Assembly: GCA_035610835.1 (NCBI GenBank)
Contig: CM069442.1
Coordinates: 2,281,353-2,345,352 of the forward strand
Reading direction: 5' to 3'
From: Ophiura sarsii
Taxonomy: Eukaryota; Echinodermata; Ophiuroidea; Amphilepidida; Ophiuridae
DNA: 64,000 nucleotides
The stretch's first letter is position 1. Every line of letters begins with the position of its first letter. The position numbers and the translations under genes are program-made. Positions 22,171 through 35,362 of this stretch are shown here, one piece after another. The notes below the pieces were generated by a model, which was given only the letters and a program-made list of their open reading frames with translations, searched no databases and was not told where the DNA came from.

Positions 22171-23451
22171 ATGTCTATAATTGGAGTACTGGTAGCTACC
22201 GTTGTCACCCAATTCATTGGTGTCATCTGGTATTCGCCTCCTCTATTTCGCAATTTGTGGATGCGAAGCATTCCTGGCAAACCGGTGACATCGGACAACA
22301 GAATTTACCTTGCTGCGGCTGCTGGGATGTTTGCACTGTCAATGTTCTTCGATGCGAAACTCGGGTAAATATGGCATAATTTTACGTGGTTTCTATGGAT
22401 CCCTGACATTTAAACATCTCTTTATTCTAGTTGATATATGTTTAATAAAAATGTAGATAACACAAACCTTAAGCTATTGCAAATAATGTGTAATGTGCGC
22501 ATAAATGCGGACAAATTGCAGACAGTATTTAATACCATATAATGACATTAGAACGCTTTTCGGAAACAAAAATATTTTCTAAAAACAGAACATCTACTGA
22601 AATAAGACATTTCTCCAAACAGCATTTGCAGAACCCAAAATCTCTCGAGACCATAATGTTCGTTCCTCTGAACATCAATTAGTCCTGACATTAAGGACAA
22701 AAACTGCTTAAGGACCCTTTTTTTTGCTAAAAAAAAGGGCACCACAGATTTAAGAATTTGAAGAAATTTTAGGGAATGAAAAGCAGCGTTTGGCATTTGG
22801 ATTCCAACAAATATGAGAACGCGATCTGGTCAACATTTATTATTACACTCTGTTTAGTAATTAGCAATAATAATAACAATAGTGGAAACTTATAAAGCGC
22901 AAAACGTTTTCTCATACTAAACAGAAAGAAAAAAGTGTATCGTCAAATGAAGCTCGTAGGATTTCACAAGTAAAAATTCAGGTCAATAGAATTATATTTA
23001 CTTTATTTATGCAACTTTGGTTAGGGTATATCCAGTACCGACATTTGCGTATCTCATGCGCTCATTTCACTCTCTGAGAAATGCGGTAACTTATGTTACT
23101 GGCCCTTAATATACTGTCACAAATACGGCACAAAAGCTGCCCTATTGAGGAGTTTTTCTTCGGCCTTCTTCGTATTAATTTGTAATTTAAAAATATGGAT
23201 TTGGATAAATACAATCCGCCTATGTAATCTTTCACTATAACGAGTATTTATTTCCCCCATGCAGGCCTTATTTTGGTGTGCACAACTTGCACGATGCTAT
23301 TCAATTCGCTCTAACCATGGCAATACCAGTAGGTCTTCTGCAGATTTCACATACAGGATTCGAAGGAAGACAAATTGGAGCCTATTTGGTGAACCTGGGA
23401 TTTGACGCCGCTATACTCATAACTGTGTGCGCATCTGTCACACTATTATAG
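22171..23451 (+). CDS. DUF1761-family membrane protein, copy 1 (two exons)
   Basis: Exon 1 is 22171-22364 (donor GG|GTAAAT) and exon 2 is 23265-23451 (acceptor CCATGCAG). Splicing joins GG|G in frame to give 126 residues. The N-terminus has a hydrophobic segment followed by VIWYSPPLFRNLWMRSI, the WYSPxLF signature of DUF1761. A second helix (LAAAAGMFALSMFF), a third (IQFALTMAIPVGLLQ) and a fourth (NLGFDAAILITVCASVTLL) follow, with FEGRQIGAYLVN before the last as in the family. Four transmembrane helices are likely. The family's function is not established. The 900-bp intron holds no recognised gene. The stop codon lies inside the first unit of the 54-bp array, and the original 3' flank is absent. 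The nearest AATAAA downstream is at 24282, about 830 bases after the stop. Confidence 0.8.
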
Positions 23452-24126
23452 ATTATATAAAGACACATACTCATAACTGTGTGCGCATCTGTCACGCTAT
23501 TATAGATTCTATAAAGATACATACTCATAACTGTGTGCGCATCTGTCACACTATTATAGATTATATAAAGATACATACTCATAACTGTGTGCGCATCTGT
23601 CACACTATTATAGATTCTATAAAGATACATACTCATAACTGTGTGCGCATCTGTCACACTATTATAGATTCTATAAAGATACATACTCATAACTGTGTGC
23701 GCATCTGTCACACTATTATAGATTCTATAAAGATACATACTCATAACTGTGTGCGCATCTGTCACACTATTATAGATTCTATAAAGATACATACTCATAA
23801 CTGTGTGCGCATCTGTCACACTATTATAGATTCTATAAAGATACATACTCATAACTGTGTGCGCATCTGTCACACTATTATAGATTCTATAAAGATACAT
23901 ACTCATAACTGTGTGCGCATCTGTCACACTATTATAGATTCTATAAAGATACATACTCATAACTGTGTGCGCATCTGTCACACTATTATAGATTCTATAA
24001 AGATACATACTCATAACTGTGTGCGCATCTGTCACACTATTATAGATTCTATGAAGATACATACTCATAACTGTGTGCGCATCTGTCACACTATTATAGA
24101 TTCTATAAAGATACATACTCATAACT
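23416..24126. repeat. 54-bp tandem array, ~13 copies (unit 1)
   Basis: Each unit runs CTCATAACTGTGTGCGCATC...AGATACATA. The first unit is the real 3' end of the DUF1761 coding exon including its TAG and the first 3' UTR bases. The following copies are its amplification, with rare variants (GCTATT, TTATATAAAG, CTATGAAG) in the same order in unit 2. Since 54 is a multiple of 3, long frames open by chance on both strands. Confidence 0.97.
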
Positions 24127-25630
24127 GATAAGATAATTGCATCTTGTTCACAGTGATTCAACATTTATTATGTGTTTATGAATGTTAACTTAGTGTACAA
24201 ACATATTGTATCACATACTGACACAATCTCATTTGTTTGTATTCTTCAATAGTGTATAGTTCTATGGCTATTGGATAACGTAATAAACCAATATGTATAA
24301 TTGGGTGAATAAATATGGTATACCTAGCTGAAACAGCTACAATATCTTTCATCAATTTTGTTTTGTTTTTGTTATCATTATTATACAGGAATATGGGCGA
24401 CACAGTGCAAACAACTAATGGTAATACCGGCAGAACCATTGCAATATGCAATGCAATAGTGGAGACAAAAAGGTCATCAGATTGCAGTCTTATTACAAAT
24501 CTACTACCATCATTTAAAATTTTAAAAATCAATATCTTACTAATTTAAACAGATTACAAGGCAATTCAATATTTAGTGCTATTATAAGTTACATGAATGT
24601 AATAATGCCATGGTTTAATAAACATACCTGCACAGTGCTATGTTACATCTGTCGATTTAGTGACCATGTTTATTACGTTATTCACACTATTTACCCTACA
24701 TCAAAAGAGCGAGTCAACAATATATAGAACAATCTTTCGGTTGATTTCGGCAACTTAAAATTCTCAAATACCATTAGGTATCGTTGAATACACTGAGGGG
24801 CTTTATACATAGAAAATTATATTTCATTAGATAGTACTTAGTTATGTATATTATCATTGTGGATGTTTAGAATTTGAGGTATAAAATATATGCTTGTGTC
24901 ATTTAACACAAGTACCTTAGTAAGTGAGATTATATGTGGTAAGCATAATATGTGGTAATGTTTGTTTGTTATTTCGTTGGTAAAACAAGATTGAAGATAA
25001 AATAAATGTGGTGTGATGTAAAAATAAGCGTTTGAAAATGATATACTAAACAACCGTGACCATGTTTATTACGTTATTCATCCTCGTTGTTGGAATTGCA
25101 TTCTGGTGTAATTTACAATTGTTTACTGCTTTTTACTGCTTTATATTGTCAAATGGGCTTCAATGCATGTCGATAAGATGTGTTTGCATACAAAATAAAC
25201 TGCCTTGCTCGATGTTGAATATATGTGTTTACATGTGTTTGTATATGTTTATTACGTTACCAAACCCAATAAAGTCAGAGTTCCAATGCCAGCGTTATTA
25301 GTGCAGCATAATACCATTGTTTCGGGGCTAACTTTGGAAAACACATTATGACGATTGGAAAAAGATACAATTAAAGATATATTTTATACTTTGCACAAAA
25401 ATATTCATTTTGGAAAACCGTGCATTTTTTTTGATTTAAAGATGAAGTTCATGAAGTAATGTGAAGACCTAAAAACGATTCATAATACTTGCAATTTACA
25501 AAATTACATTGCATTTTTTTCGCTGTAATTGATAGAAGTATGCTTTCGTAAATACAATTTTGTGTTTTGGGCATCACAGCTTGTAAACTCGTTCTGATTT
25601 AGAGCTGATAGGCAGTAGATAACGTAATAA

Positions 25631-26464
25631 TGACGACAAAACTGAAGTTCTGCATATTACATCTCGCTTTAGAAACAATTCTGTTATTTCATCTATAAAC
25701 ATCAACGATGCTCTAATTGAACCAGCTTCTAATGCCCGCAATCTTGGTATTATTCTTCAAAATGATCTCATGATGGATGTCCATATCAATAATATTTGTC
25801 GTGCGGCCTCTCATGCTCTTTACAAGATAGGTCAAATTCGTCGATACCTTGACCAGCCAACAACTGAAAGACTAATCCATGCTTTTGTGACATGTCGACT
25901 TGATAATTGTAACAGTCTGCTATTTGCTCTTCCTGAAACGCAGATCTCAAAACTTCAACGCATACAAAATTCAGCTGCTCGACTTGTTACTCTCTCCAAG
26001 ATTCGCTGTCACATTTCCCCTGTCCTTCGTGACTTACACTGGTTACCAATCAAATCACGCATTATGTTCAAGATTCTTCTATTAACTTTTAAATGTTCTC
26101 GTGGACTAGCACCTATGTACCTCCAAGATCTCATACAACATTACAAGCCCACACGTAATCTCCGTTCTCGCTCACAATATCTTCTTGCTCATGTTTCTTC
26201 ACCTTCGACATCATATGGACGCCGTTCTTTTCAAGATGCTTCTGCTGAACTTTGGAATCAATTACCATATCATGTTAAATCAGCCAAAACTCTTGAACAG
26301 TTCAAATCATCGCTAAAAACTTACCTATTTAATGTTAATGCATGATTTTCCTTTTTGTCATGTCTTTTGTTACTACTACATGTATAGTTTTGTATATTTG
26401 CGTTTCTGTTTTATTTGTTATAGCGCATAGGGACTTAATTGTGTTATGCGCTCAATAAGCATGG

Positions 26465-26523
<59 letters not shown>
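25631..26523 (+). mobile_element. 5'-truncated CR1-like LINE fragment (unit 2)
   Basis: Duplicate of the unit 1 insertion with the same truncation point, tail and flanks. It is therefore a product of segmental duplication and not an independent transposition. Confidence 0.93.
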
Positions 26524-26525
<2 letters not shown>

Positions 26526-26710
26526 AACGTGGAACAAAATCTGCAAAAAAGTGATTTAATAATTTGAATTCAACATTTTTTTTTTTTTTAAATGCAAGGA
26601 GTGTTGTTCACAAACATTTTAAATCTAGTATCCAGTACATGTCTACTCTTAAAAAAAAGCGTAATAAATAAAATTGGAGACAACTTTTTTTCAACTTCTG
26701 AAATCTCATT

Positions 26711-26920
26711 TGCACTATTTTCATGAGAGTTGACCATACATAAGTGCTCGTTCGTCTGGTATCCATGTAAACATAGTCCTGTGGTCTAGTGGATTAACCA
26801 ATCGGCGCCGCGAATGCGCCGAGGGACCGGGTTCGAGACAGTGTATTTGTAAGGTCTTTGTTAATTTAATTCTCGCCAGTTTGTCCGAGTCTATATATAT
26901 ATATTATTTATTCATTTCAA
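26711..26920 (+). mobile_element. tRNA-related SINE-like repeat (unit 2)
   Basis: Duplicate of the unit 1 copy. The tRNA-like block is at 26776-26843. Confidence 0.65.
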
Positions 26921-28911
26921 TTACTCGGCTGGTATCATTTGCTTGATCCTCGCGTTAATTTAATTAAGTTTCGCTCGTCATAGATTCTGCTAGAATCATG
27001 CTTATAGGCCACCATCAATATTTATAATTGATAAATGTTTAAAGGTTGTCCATTTTCAGTGGGCCGGCCATACGTCTCTCTCATTTTCTTTACGCACTAG
27101 TAAATGAACGAGAATATTATCTAAATTTAGGGGTCAAAGTTAAGGTCATTGTTTACAAAGAGGTCTGTGTACAAATCCATATACACCAACACGTGTCAGA
27201 TATCGGTCGTACCAACCGAAGTCAACCAGAGTATATAATATGCCATAACTAATCTATATATTTTATGTCGGTTCTGTTGGTGTTATTGAGCAACAGATTG
27301 TTATGTGTTAGTCTTACATGTAGATATTCCGAAAATTGAGCTGAATTAGGTAAGAAATCATATACTTTAAATGTTAGTTTTATCTATGTGATATAATAAT
27401 GTAGGCCTACTATAAACAAGGCTCCTCTTCCAACCCCGATATATGTAGACCTACATTAATAAATATTAATAGGCCTAAATGAAAATAGAATACAGTTTAA
27501 TTAGTTTATGTCAAATACATACATACATACATAGGCCAACGTGAAAGCATTTATATAGCGCTGCTACAATTGAGATTCGTAGCTCTGTCCGAAAGATGCG
27601 TGAACCAGTGACAGTTCGTGAACAGATAATGATCCCCTACTCTTTACGAAAGAGTCTGTAACCTTTTTAACGTGCTCGGGTATTACTCTTCCGATGAACC
27701 GGACCACCAATTCTACTTGACTTCCGAGCCCCTTTTTTTTTGCCATTAGGATATCGTCACAATCACTTCGCATTACCAGGCTGCCGGCGGCGCACACAAT
27801 GTATCAGCACTTAGATTGTAATATCCAGGCCCGTCAGAAGAAATTAGAAAGTAGTACGGCACTAGCGGGGGTTTGGGGTGCAACCCCAATGGGGTTCGAA
27901 GGGGCGAAGCCCCTGTTGGGAGTCCAAGGGGCGAAGCCCCCTTTAAGATAGCGCTTTTTGGAAAATGAAATACAAAATTTCATGGTAAAGTTAATAGCAC
28001 TTATAATAAAGTATATGGAATAATGATCACCTGTTAAACATTGTGTCCAGTGCAGTAAAGTCATAGATTACAGTCTATGATATTAATAGTACAGTATACT
28101 ATAGGTACGTGTTATGCCTTATTATGTTCTCTCGAATTTTTTAATATTATTTTGAAGAAATTATTTTTGTTTCAATTTGGTTAATATTTGGGACACACTC
28201 GAATTTTTGAACACAGTATGCATATATTTTTGTATGCGAACATAGCAAAACACATTTTTGTATTTCTTGTTTCATTTCAGTTAGATCAAAGACTGTACAC
28301 AGAAAATCTTTGATTAGATAAAGCATAAAATTGCTTCATTAAAAATGAGAGTGCAAATTCGAGTTAGACCGAGTGTATCCGAGTTTGAATTTAAATGTGC
28401 ATATGAATTGATTAACATGAACAGATCATACACTGCTAACATTAATAAATATTTTCTCAAAAGCTTTTATGAGGTATTTGACTTTTAAGGTCAAGCAGTG
28501 TTTCTTGCAATCTTACCAGCTTATTACCAATGCACCTCTTAATGATCATCCTTGCTTTTAGGAAGTTATTTTACGGGAAACTCGTGCAAAGTATTCACTA
28601 TAAGATTAGAAACGATGCAAAAATAGCTCACTTTGGCTGTTAATCACCCAAGTTGATTTTGATTTTAAGAAATTAATTAAGACTAGGATATCAATTTGTA
28701 AATAAATTACGCAAAATTGTAATAATTCCTAACCTTTTTTGAAAGAGGTATATATGTTTCCATCTGCAATACCAAACAATTGGACACAGACGCAAATCTA
28801 CTTGTTTTATTACCACAGTACGAAAACTAGGGCCCTGTCTGTATCCCGTGAAAATAGGAACTTGCTTGTTGCCTGCATCTTTCGCTCCATCCCAACTTTT
28901 CGAAAATATAT

Positions 28912-29452
28912 ACAGTTCAACAAAAATAAGTTCCCCTTTAGATTATGCCTGATATTTTTAAAATTAGTTATTCCATCAAAACGCAGGTGTTGTTATGCTT
29001 AAATGAGCGCACATTGAATGGAGGAATACCTGAATTCTAAAGTTGTCTAATGATGTATTGAAGGAGGATGGTCCAGCAACTTGAACCAGGGTCTTTGCTT
29101 GAGCACCGCACATTTTTTGTGCTGCCTGAATGAGCACACATTGACTGGAGGAATACTTCATTTCAAAAGGTGAAAATGCGGTGTTCAAGCAAAGACCCTG
29201 ATTCAAGACCGTGGTTCAATCTGATTAACCACCTTCCTTCAATACATCATTTAGCAACATTTGAATTAAGGTATTCCTCCATTCAATGTGTGCTCATTCA
29301 AGCATTACAACACTTGCGTAGTTGTAACCCCGTTCTAGTGTTGCTGTAGTGTGCACACGTACATTATGTGTGCCAAAACTCGTAATGATGGAGTAACTCA
29401 TTTTAAAAATATCAGGCATAATCTAAAGGGGAACTTATTTTTGTTGAACTGT
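28912..29452. mobile_element. foldback element with 59-bp deletion (unit 2)
   Basis: Same element as in unit 1, but 59 bp of the left arm are missing at 28983. The deletion lies between two ACG trinucleotides, which suggests deletion by microhomology or slippage in the hairpin. Confidence 0.88.
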
Positions 29453-29609
29453 GTAGATAATATCAATGTTGAACGGTGTTGATGTTGAGCAAATGTGTGA
29501 TTCTAGTTAGCAATGTATGGTCTGTTATGGCAATGGCGTGAACATGACATATGTAAAAACGGCTGATATAAACTTCAAATAATGCAATCTGAAACAAAAT
29601 GACGAGTTA

Positions 29610-30395
29610 GGGACCGTTCATTATTTATGGTGGAGGGGGTGTTGGGTAAACTATAGGGGGGTCATGTAACTTTCATATGTTGAAATAGGGGGGGGGTTAT
29701 GTAACTTTTTTATTCTGAACAGGGGGTTGGGTAAATTTGTTTAAACTATAAAGATGATGGTGCTTGGAGTGATTTTAGAGACTATTTTGGAGTGTAAATG
29801 CCATTTTTTTCTGCGCTTCGCGCATATTTTCTTAAAACCAATCGACTTCAAAAACTTAAACTATGAGACGACTTCTGGACAGCAAATCGACGATATGGTG
29901 GAAAAACATCTATATAAACATCAATGGTCGAGACATTAGAGCCACAGGGTGTATAATGTTACAAAATCCAATATCATGATTTAAAAATGTGATTTATTGC
30001 ATGCTTTTCACCTCGTCTCTGCTTTGCACCAATGCTCACAAAAGTAGAACGTTTCACTGGATTGTACGTTTCTGCTCAGAATGTTCTAATTTGTTCGGGT
30101 TATTAAGACTCACAAAATCACCCAAAATGTATAAATATGAAGAAAAAAAATACTAATTTCACAAAATAAAAAGAAGGGGCATCATAAAGTTATTGGCCGT
30201 TAAGATAGGGCACAAACAAAATTTTCAAAGGTAAAGACAGCCCCTTAAATATGACAAGTTGATATTTTTCGGGAAGGGTGGGTGTGTAAAAAGCTACTGG
30301 TTAGCAGGGGTCATGTAATTTTCAGTTTCAGATTTTAACAGACGAGTCTCAAATTTGTCCCAACCGCCCCTCCACCATAAATAATGAATGGTCCC
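29610..30395. mobile_element. PIF/Harbinger-like MITE (unit 2)
   Basis: Duplicate of the unit 1 element, with a G-run length difference and a few substitutions. Confidence 0.85.
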
Positions 30396-30670
30396 TTAAC
30401 AGTGCCTCCACAATTGCTGAAGCACTGTCCGATATCATCCAGCGAAGCATCCGTGTTCTTTGTAACCGTTATTACATGTTTATTCCTAATTACACTGTTT
30501 TAACAAGTGAATTAACCAAACCTGGAAGTGACTTTTTCGGCCAATGATTGATTTATTAGTTACCAATTTTGATATTGGAATTAATTATTTTCAATCAAAT
30601 AATTGAGCTTCTTAAGACAATAATAAAGTTAACAAAATTGAACAAAATGTCGCTATTGGCTATTTTCGTA

Positions 30671-31020
30671 TTAAAGGTATATGACCCGATCACTTTTTTG
30701 GGGCTATTTTTTTTTCACATCAAGATATTTTGGTATCAGAAGAATCCCCATATTTTTCTCATTATGTCTGTAAAATATAAGGGGCCAGAAATGTTTTATT
30801 TGGAAATTATAGGCTAAAATGTGGTAAATTACTGCCAAAGGTGGTTAACCACCAACCAGACTGTGTACTACTCAATGGGCACATGTCTTTTGACCTTGCG
30901 CTTCTAAAAATAGAACCATTGGAGTTATGCAACTCAAACTTTGGAATGCAACCATTTTAAGGATGACCTTTCATGTAAAATAGAAAACATCAAGTTGAAA
31001 ATCGGGTCATCTACCTTTAA
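30671..31020. mobile_element. TTAA-flanked MITE (unit 2)
   Basis: Duplicate of the unit 1 element. Confidence 0.75.
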
Positions 31021-31145
31021 AAGAAAGTGCCTCATTTACATATGATTGAACCTAGCCAAATGTCTACAAACATCTTTAAAGCTATAAGCAATGACCAAAT
31101 TGTCAAATAATTAAGTCAAATGATAGATGTTGTATGAGACCCGTA

Positions 31146-31437
31146 GACGACGAAGAATATATCCTGTTCTACAGGCCCGACAACAGTTGGGCCCGACTGA
31201 CCCTTTTTTGAATTAAAAATATATATACAAATTTGTTGGAAAATATTTGCAAATATTAGGCCTATATTTTATGAAAGTTTGAAAAAATTGTGAATATTTT
31301 TGAAATTATTGAAATTTTTAAAAACAAATTGAAAATGTCGAAAATTAAACAAAATGTCCCGATTTTTGGGGGGAGAACAAGAAACCACCCGACCCTACCT
31401 GAGGTCCGTTTGCCCGTAGAACAGGGGGTTCGTCGCC
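31146..31437. mobile_element. MITE just upstream of the DUF1761 gene (unit 2)
   Basis: Duplicate of the unit 1 element. Confidence 0.65.
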
Positions 31438-31508
31438 TTTTACGGTACATATTATTTATTCTTTAACTTGCACTTGCAGTGCGTTTTTAAGCCACCAAAT
31501 CATCCGGG

Positions 31509-32789
31509 ATGTCTATAATTGGAGTACTGGTAGCTACCGTTGTCACCCAATTCATTGGTGTCATCTGGTATTCGCCTCCTCTATTTCGCAATTTGTGGAT
31601 GCGAAGCATTCCTGGCAAACCGGTGACATCGGACAACAGAATTTACCTTGCTGCGGCTGCTGGGATGTTTGCACTGTCAATGTTCTTCGATGCGAAACTC
31701 GGGTAAATATGGCATAATTTTACGTGGTTTCTATGGATCCCTGACATTTAAACATCTCTTTATTCTAGTTGATATATGTTTAATAAAAATGTAGATAACA
31801 CAAACCTTAAGCTATTGCAAATAATGTGTAATGTGCGCATAAATGCGGACAAATTGCAGACAGTATTTAATACCATATAATGACATTAGAACGCTTTTCG
31901 GAAACAAAAATATTTTCTAAAAACAGAACATCTACTGAAATAAGACATTTCTCCAAACAGCATTTGCAGAACCCAAAATCTCTCGAGACCATAATGTTCG
32001 TTCCTCTGAACATCAATTAGTCCTGACATTAAGGACAAAAACTGCTTAAGGACCCTTTTTTTTGCTAAAAAAAAGGGCACCACAGATTTAAGAATTTGAA
32101 GAAATTTTAGGGAATGAAAAGCAGCGTTTGGCATTTGGATTCCAACAAATATGAGAACGCGATCTGGTCAACATTTATTATTACACTCTGTTTAGTAATT
32201 AGCAATAATAATAACAATAGTGGAAACTTATAAAGCGCAAAACGTTTTCTCATACTAAACAGAAAGAAAAAAGTGTATCGTCAAATGAAGCTCGTAGGAT
32301 TTCACAAGTAAAAATTCAGGTCAATAGAATTATATTTACTTTATTTATGCAACTTTGGTTAGGGTATATCCAGTACCGACATTTGCGTATCTCATGCGCT
32401 CATTTCACTCTCTGAGAAATGCGGTAACTTATGTTACTGGCCCTTAATATACTGTCACAAATACGGCACAAAAGCTGCCCTATTGAGGAGTTTTTCTTCG
32501 GCCTTCTTCGTATTAATTTGTAATTTAAAAATATGGATTTGGATAAATACAATCCGCCTATGTAATCTTTCACTATAACGAGTATTTATTTCCCCCATGC
32601 AGGCCTTATTTTGGTGTGCACAACTTGCACGATGCTATTCAATTCGCTCTAACCATGGCAATACCAGTAGGTCTTCTGCAGATTTCACATACAGGATTCG
32701 AAGGAAGACAAATTGGAGCCTATTTGGTGAACCTGGGATTTGACGCCGCTATACTCATAACTGTGTGCGCATCTGTCACACTATTATAG
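31509..32789 (+). CDS. DUF1761-family membrane protein, copy 2 (two exons)
   Basis: Exon 1 is 31509-31702 and exon 2 is 32603-32789. The predicted 126-residue protein is the same as copy 1. Splice sites are intact and the stop again opens a 54-bp array. The first AATAAA downstream on the plus strand is at about 33620, inside a minus-oriented 15-bp motif. Copies 1 and 2 cannot be told apart by their proteins. Confidence 0.8.
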
Positions 32790-33464
32790 ATTATATAAAG
32801 ACACATACTCATAACTGTGTGCGCATCTGTCACGCTATTATAGATTCTATAAAGATACATACTCATAACTGTGTGCGCATCTGTCACACTATTATAGATT
32901 ATATAAAGATACATACTCATAACTGTGTGCGCATCTGTCACACTATTATAGATTCTATAAAGATACATACTCATAACTGTGTGCGCATCTGTCACACTAT
33001 TATAGATTCTATAAAGATACATACTCATAACTGTGTGCGCATCTGTCACACTATTATAGATTCTATAAAGATACATACTCATAACTGTGTGCGCATCTGT
33101 CACACTATTATAGATTCTATAAAGATACATACTCATAACTGTGTGCGCATCTGTCACACTATTATAGATTCTATAAAGATACATACTCATAACTGTGTGC
33201 GCATCTGTCACACTATTATAGATTCTATAAAGATACATACTCATAACTGTGTGCGCATCTGTCACACTATTATAGATTCTATAAAGATACATACTCATAA
33301 CTGTGTGCGCATCTGTCACACTATTATAGATTCTATAAAGATACATACTCATAACTGTGTGCGCATCTGTCACACTATTATAGATTCTATGAAGATACAT
33401 ACTCATAACTGTGTGCGCATCTGTCACACTATTATAGATTCTATAAAGATACATACTCATAACT
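32754..33464. repeat. 54-bp tandem array, ~13 copies (unit 2)
   Basis: Same array, copy number and variant order as unit 1, so it was expanded before the last duplication. Confidence 0.97.
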
Positions 33465-34954
33465 GATAAGATAATTGCATCTTGTTCACAGTGATTCAAC
33501 ATTTATTATGTGTTTATGAATGTTAACTTAGTGTACAAACATATTGTATCACATACTGACACAATCTCATTTGTTTGTATTCTTCAATAGTGTATAGTTC
33601 TATGGCTATTGGATAACGTAATAAACCAATATGTATAATTGGGTGAATAAATATGGTATACCTAGCTGAAACAGCTACAATATCTTTCATCAATTTTGTT
33701 TTGTTTTTGTTATCATTATTATACAGGAATATGGGCGACACAGTGCAAACAACTAATGGTAATACCGGCAGAACCATTGCAATATGCAATGCAATAGTGG
33801 AGACAAAAAGGTCATCAGATTGCAGTCTTATTACAAATCTACTACCATCATTTAAAATTTTAAAAATCAATATCTTACTAATTTAAACAGATTACAAGGC
33901 AATTCAATATTTAGTGCTATTATAAGTTACATGAATGTAATAATGCCATGGTTTAATAAACATACCTGCACAGTGCTATGTTACATCTGTCGATTTAGTG
34001 ACCATGTTTATTACGTTATTCACACTATTTACCCTACATCAAAAGAGCGAGTCAACAATATATAGAACAATCTTTCGGTTGATTTCGGCAACTTAAAATT
34101 CTCAAATACCATTAGGTATCGTTGAATACACTGAGGGGCTTTATACATAGAAAATTATATTTCATTAGATAGTACTTAGTTATGTATATTATCATTGTGG
34201 ATGTTTAGAATTTGAGGTATAAAATATATGCTTGTGTCATTTAACACAAGTACCTTAGTAAGTGAGATTATATGTGGTAAGCATAATATGTGGTAATGTT
34301 TGTTTGTTATTTCGTTGGTAAAACAAGATTGAAGATAAAATAAATGTGGTGTGATGTAAAAATAAGCGTTTGAAAATGATATACTAAACAACCGTGACCA
34401 TGTTTATTACGTTATTCATCCTCGTTGTTGGAATTGCATTCTGGTGTAATTTACAATTGTTTACTGCTTTTTACTGCTTTATATTGTCAAATGGGCTTCA
34501 ATGCATGTCGATAAGATGTGTTTGCATACAAAATAAACTGCCTTGCTCGATGTTGAATATATGTGTTTACATGTGTTTGTATATGTTTATTACGTTACCA
34601 AACCCAATAAAGTCAGAGTTCCAATGCCAGCGTTATTAGTGCAGCATAATACCATTGTTTCGGGGCTAACTTTGGAAAACACATTATGACGATTGGAAAA
34701 AGATACAATTAAAGATATATTTTATACTTTGCACAAAAATATTCATTTTGGAAAACCGTGCATTTTTTTGATTTAAAGATGAAGTTCATGAAGTAATGTG
34801 AAGACCTAAAAACGATTCATAATACTTGCAATTTACAAAATTACATTGCATTTTTTTCGCTGTAATTGATAGAAGTATGCTTTCGTAAATACAATTTTGT
34901 GTTTTGGGCATCACAGCTTGTAAACTCGTTCTGATTTAGAGCTGATAGGCAGTA

Positions 34955-34973
34955 GATAACGTAATAAACGTGG
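34955..34973. other. empty LINE insertion site in unit 3
   Basis: GATAACGTAATAAAC continues directly into GTGG here. Units 1 and 2 have the LINE fragment between the bases AATAA and AAACGTGG. The shared TAA/ATAA at the two ends would be a very short target duplication. Confidence 0.85.
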
Positions 34974-35152
34974 AACAAAATCTGCAAAAAAGTGATTTAA
35001 TAATTTGAATTCAACATTTTTTTTTTTTTTAAATGCAAGGAGTGTTGTTCACAAAAATTTTAAATCTAGTATCCAGTACATGTCTACTCTAAAAAAAAAG
35101 CGTAATAAATAAAATTGGAGACAACTTTTTTTTCAACTTCTGAAATCTCATT

Positions 35153-35362
35153 TGCACTATTTTCATGAGAGTTGACCATACATAAGTGCTCGTTCGTCTG
35201 GTATCCATGTAAACATAGTCCTGTGGTCTAGTGGATTAACCAATCGGCGCCGCGAATGCGCCGAGGGACCGGGTTCGAGACAGTGTATTTGTAAGGTCTT
35301 TGTTAATTTAATTCTCGCCAGTTTGTCCGAGTCTATATATATATATTATTTATTCATTTCAA
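35153..35362 (+). mobile_element. tRNA-related SINE-like repeat (unit 3)
   Basis: Duplicate of the unit 1 copy. The tRNA-like block is at 35218-35285. Confidence 0.65.

Larger units (their letters stand above)
14731..24129. repeat. tandem unit 1 of a three-unit segmental duplication
   Basis: The unit starts near AAGATAATTGCATCTTG, which recurs at 24131 and 33469. It carries, in order, five 15-bp motifs, a LINE fragment, a SINE-like repeat, a 600-bp foldback, three MITEs, the DUF1761 gene and a 54-bp tandem array. It is almost identical to unit 2 except for a 59-bp stretch missing from unit 2 and rare single-base changes. About 1.1 kb upstream of 14731 carries the same 15-bp motif but is not duplicated. 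Confidence 0.95.
24130..33467. repeat. tandem unit 2 of a three-unit segmental duplication
   Basis: Near-identical to unit 1 and in the same order. It lacks 59 bp of the foldback element near 28983. The junction with unit 3 is the same sequence as the unit 1/unit 2 junction: array, then CATAACTGATAAGATAATTG. That shows both junctions descend from one event. Confidence 0.95.

Noticed and set aside
22548..22796. 82-codon minus frame inside the DUF1761 intron
   Set aside because: Identical in the units because of duplication. It has no motif, no splice context and no family resemblance.
23382..24164. 260-codon minus frame and 233-codon plus frame of an 18-residue repeat (same at 32720-33502)
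   Set aside because: They exist only because the satellite period, 54 bp, is a multiple of three. The array is an amplified gene end and no independent start or conservation is seen.
24130..33467. Unit 2 as a haplotype duplication or assembly error of unit 1
   Set aside because: Considered but not favoured. Unit 2 has a private 59-bp deletion and scattered substitutions, and unit 3 is clearly distinct. Only long reads can exclude it.
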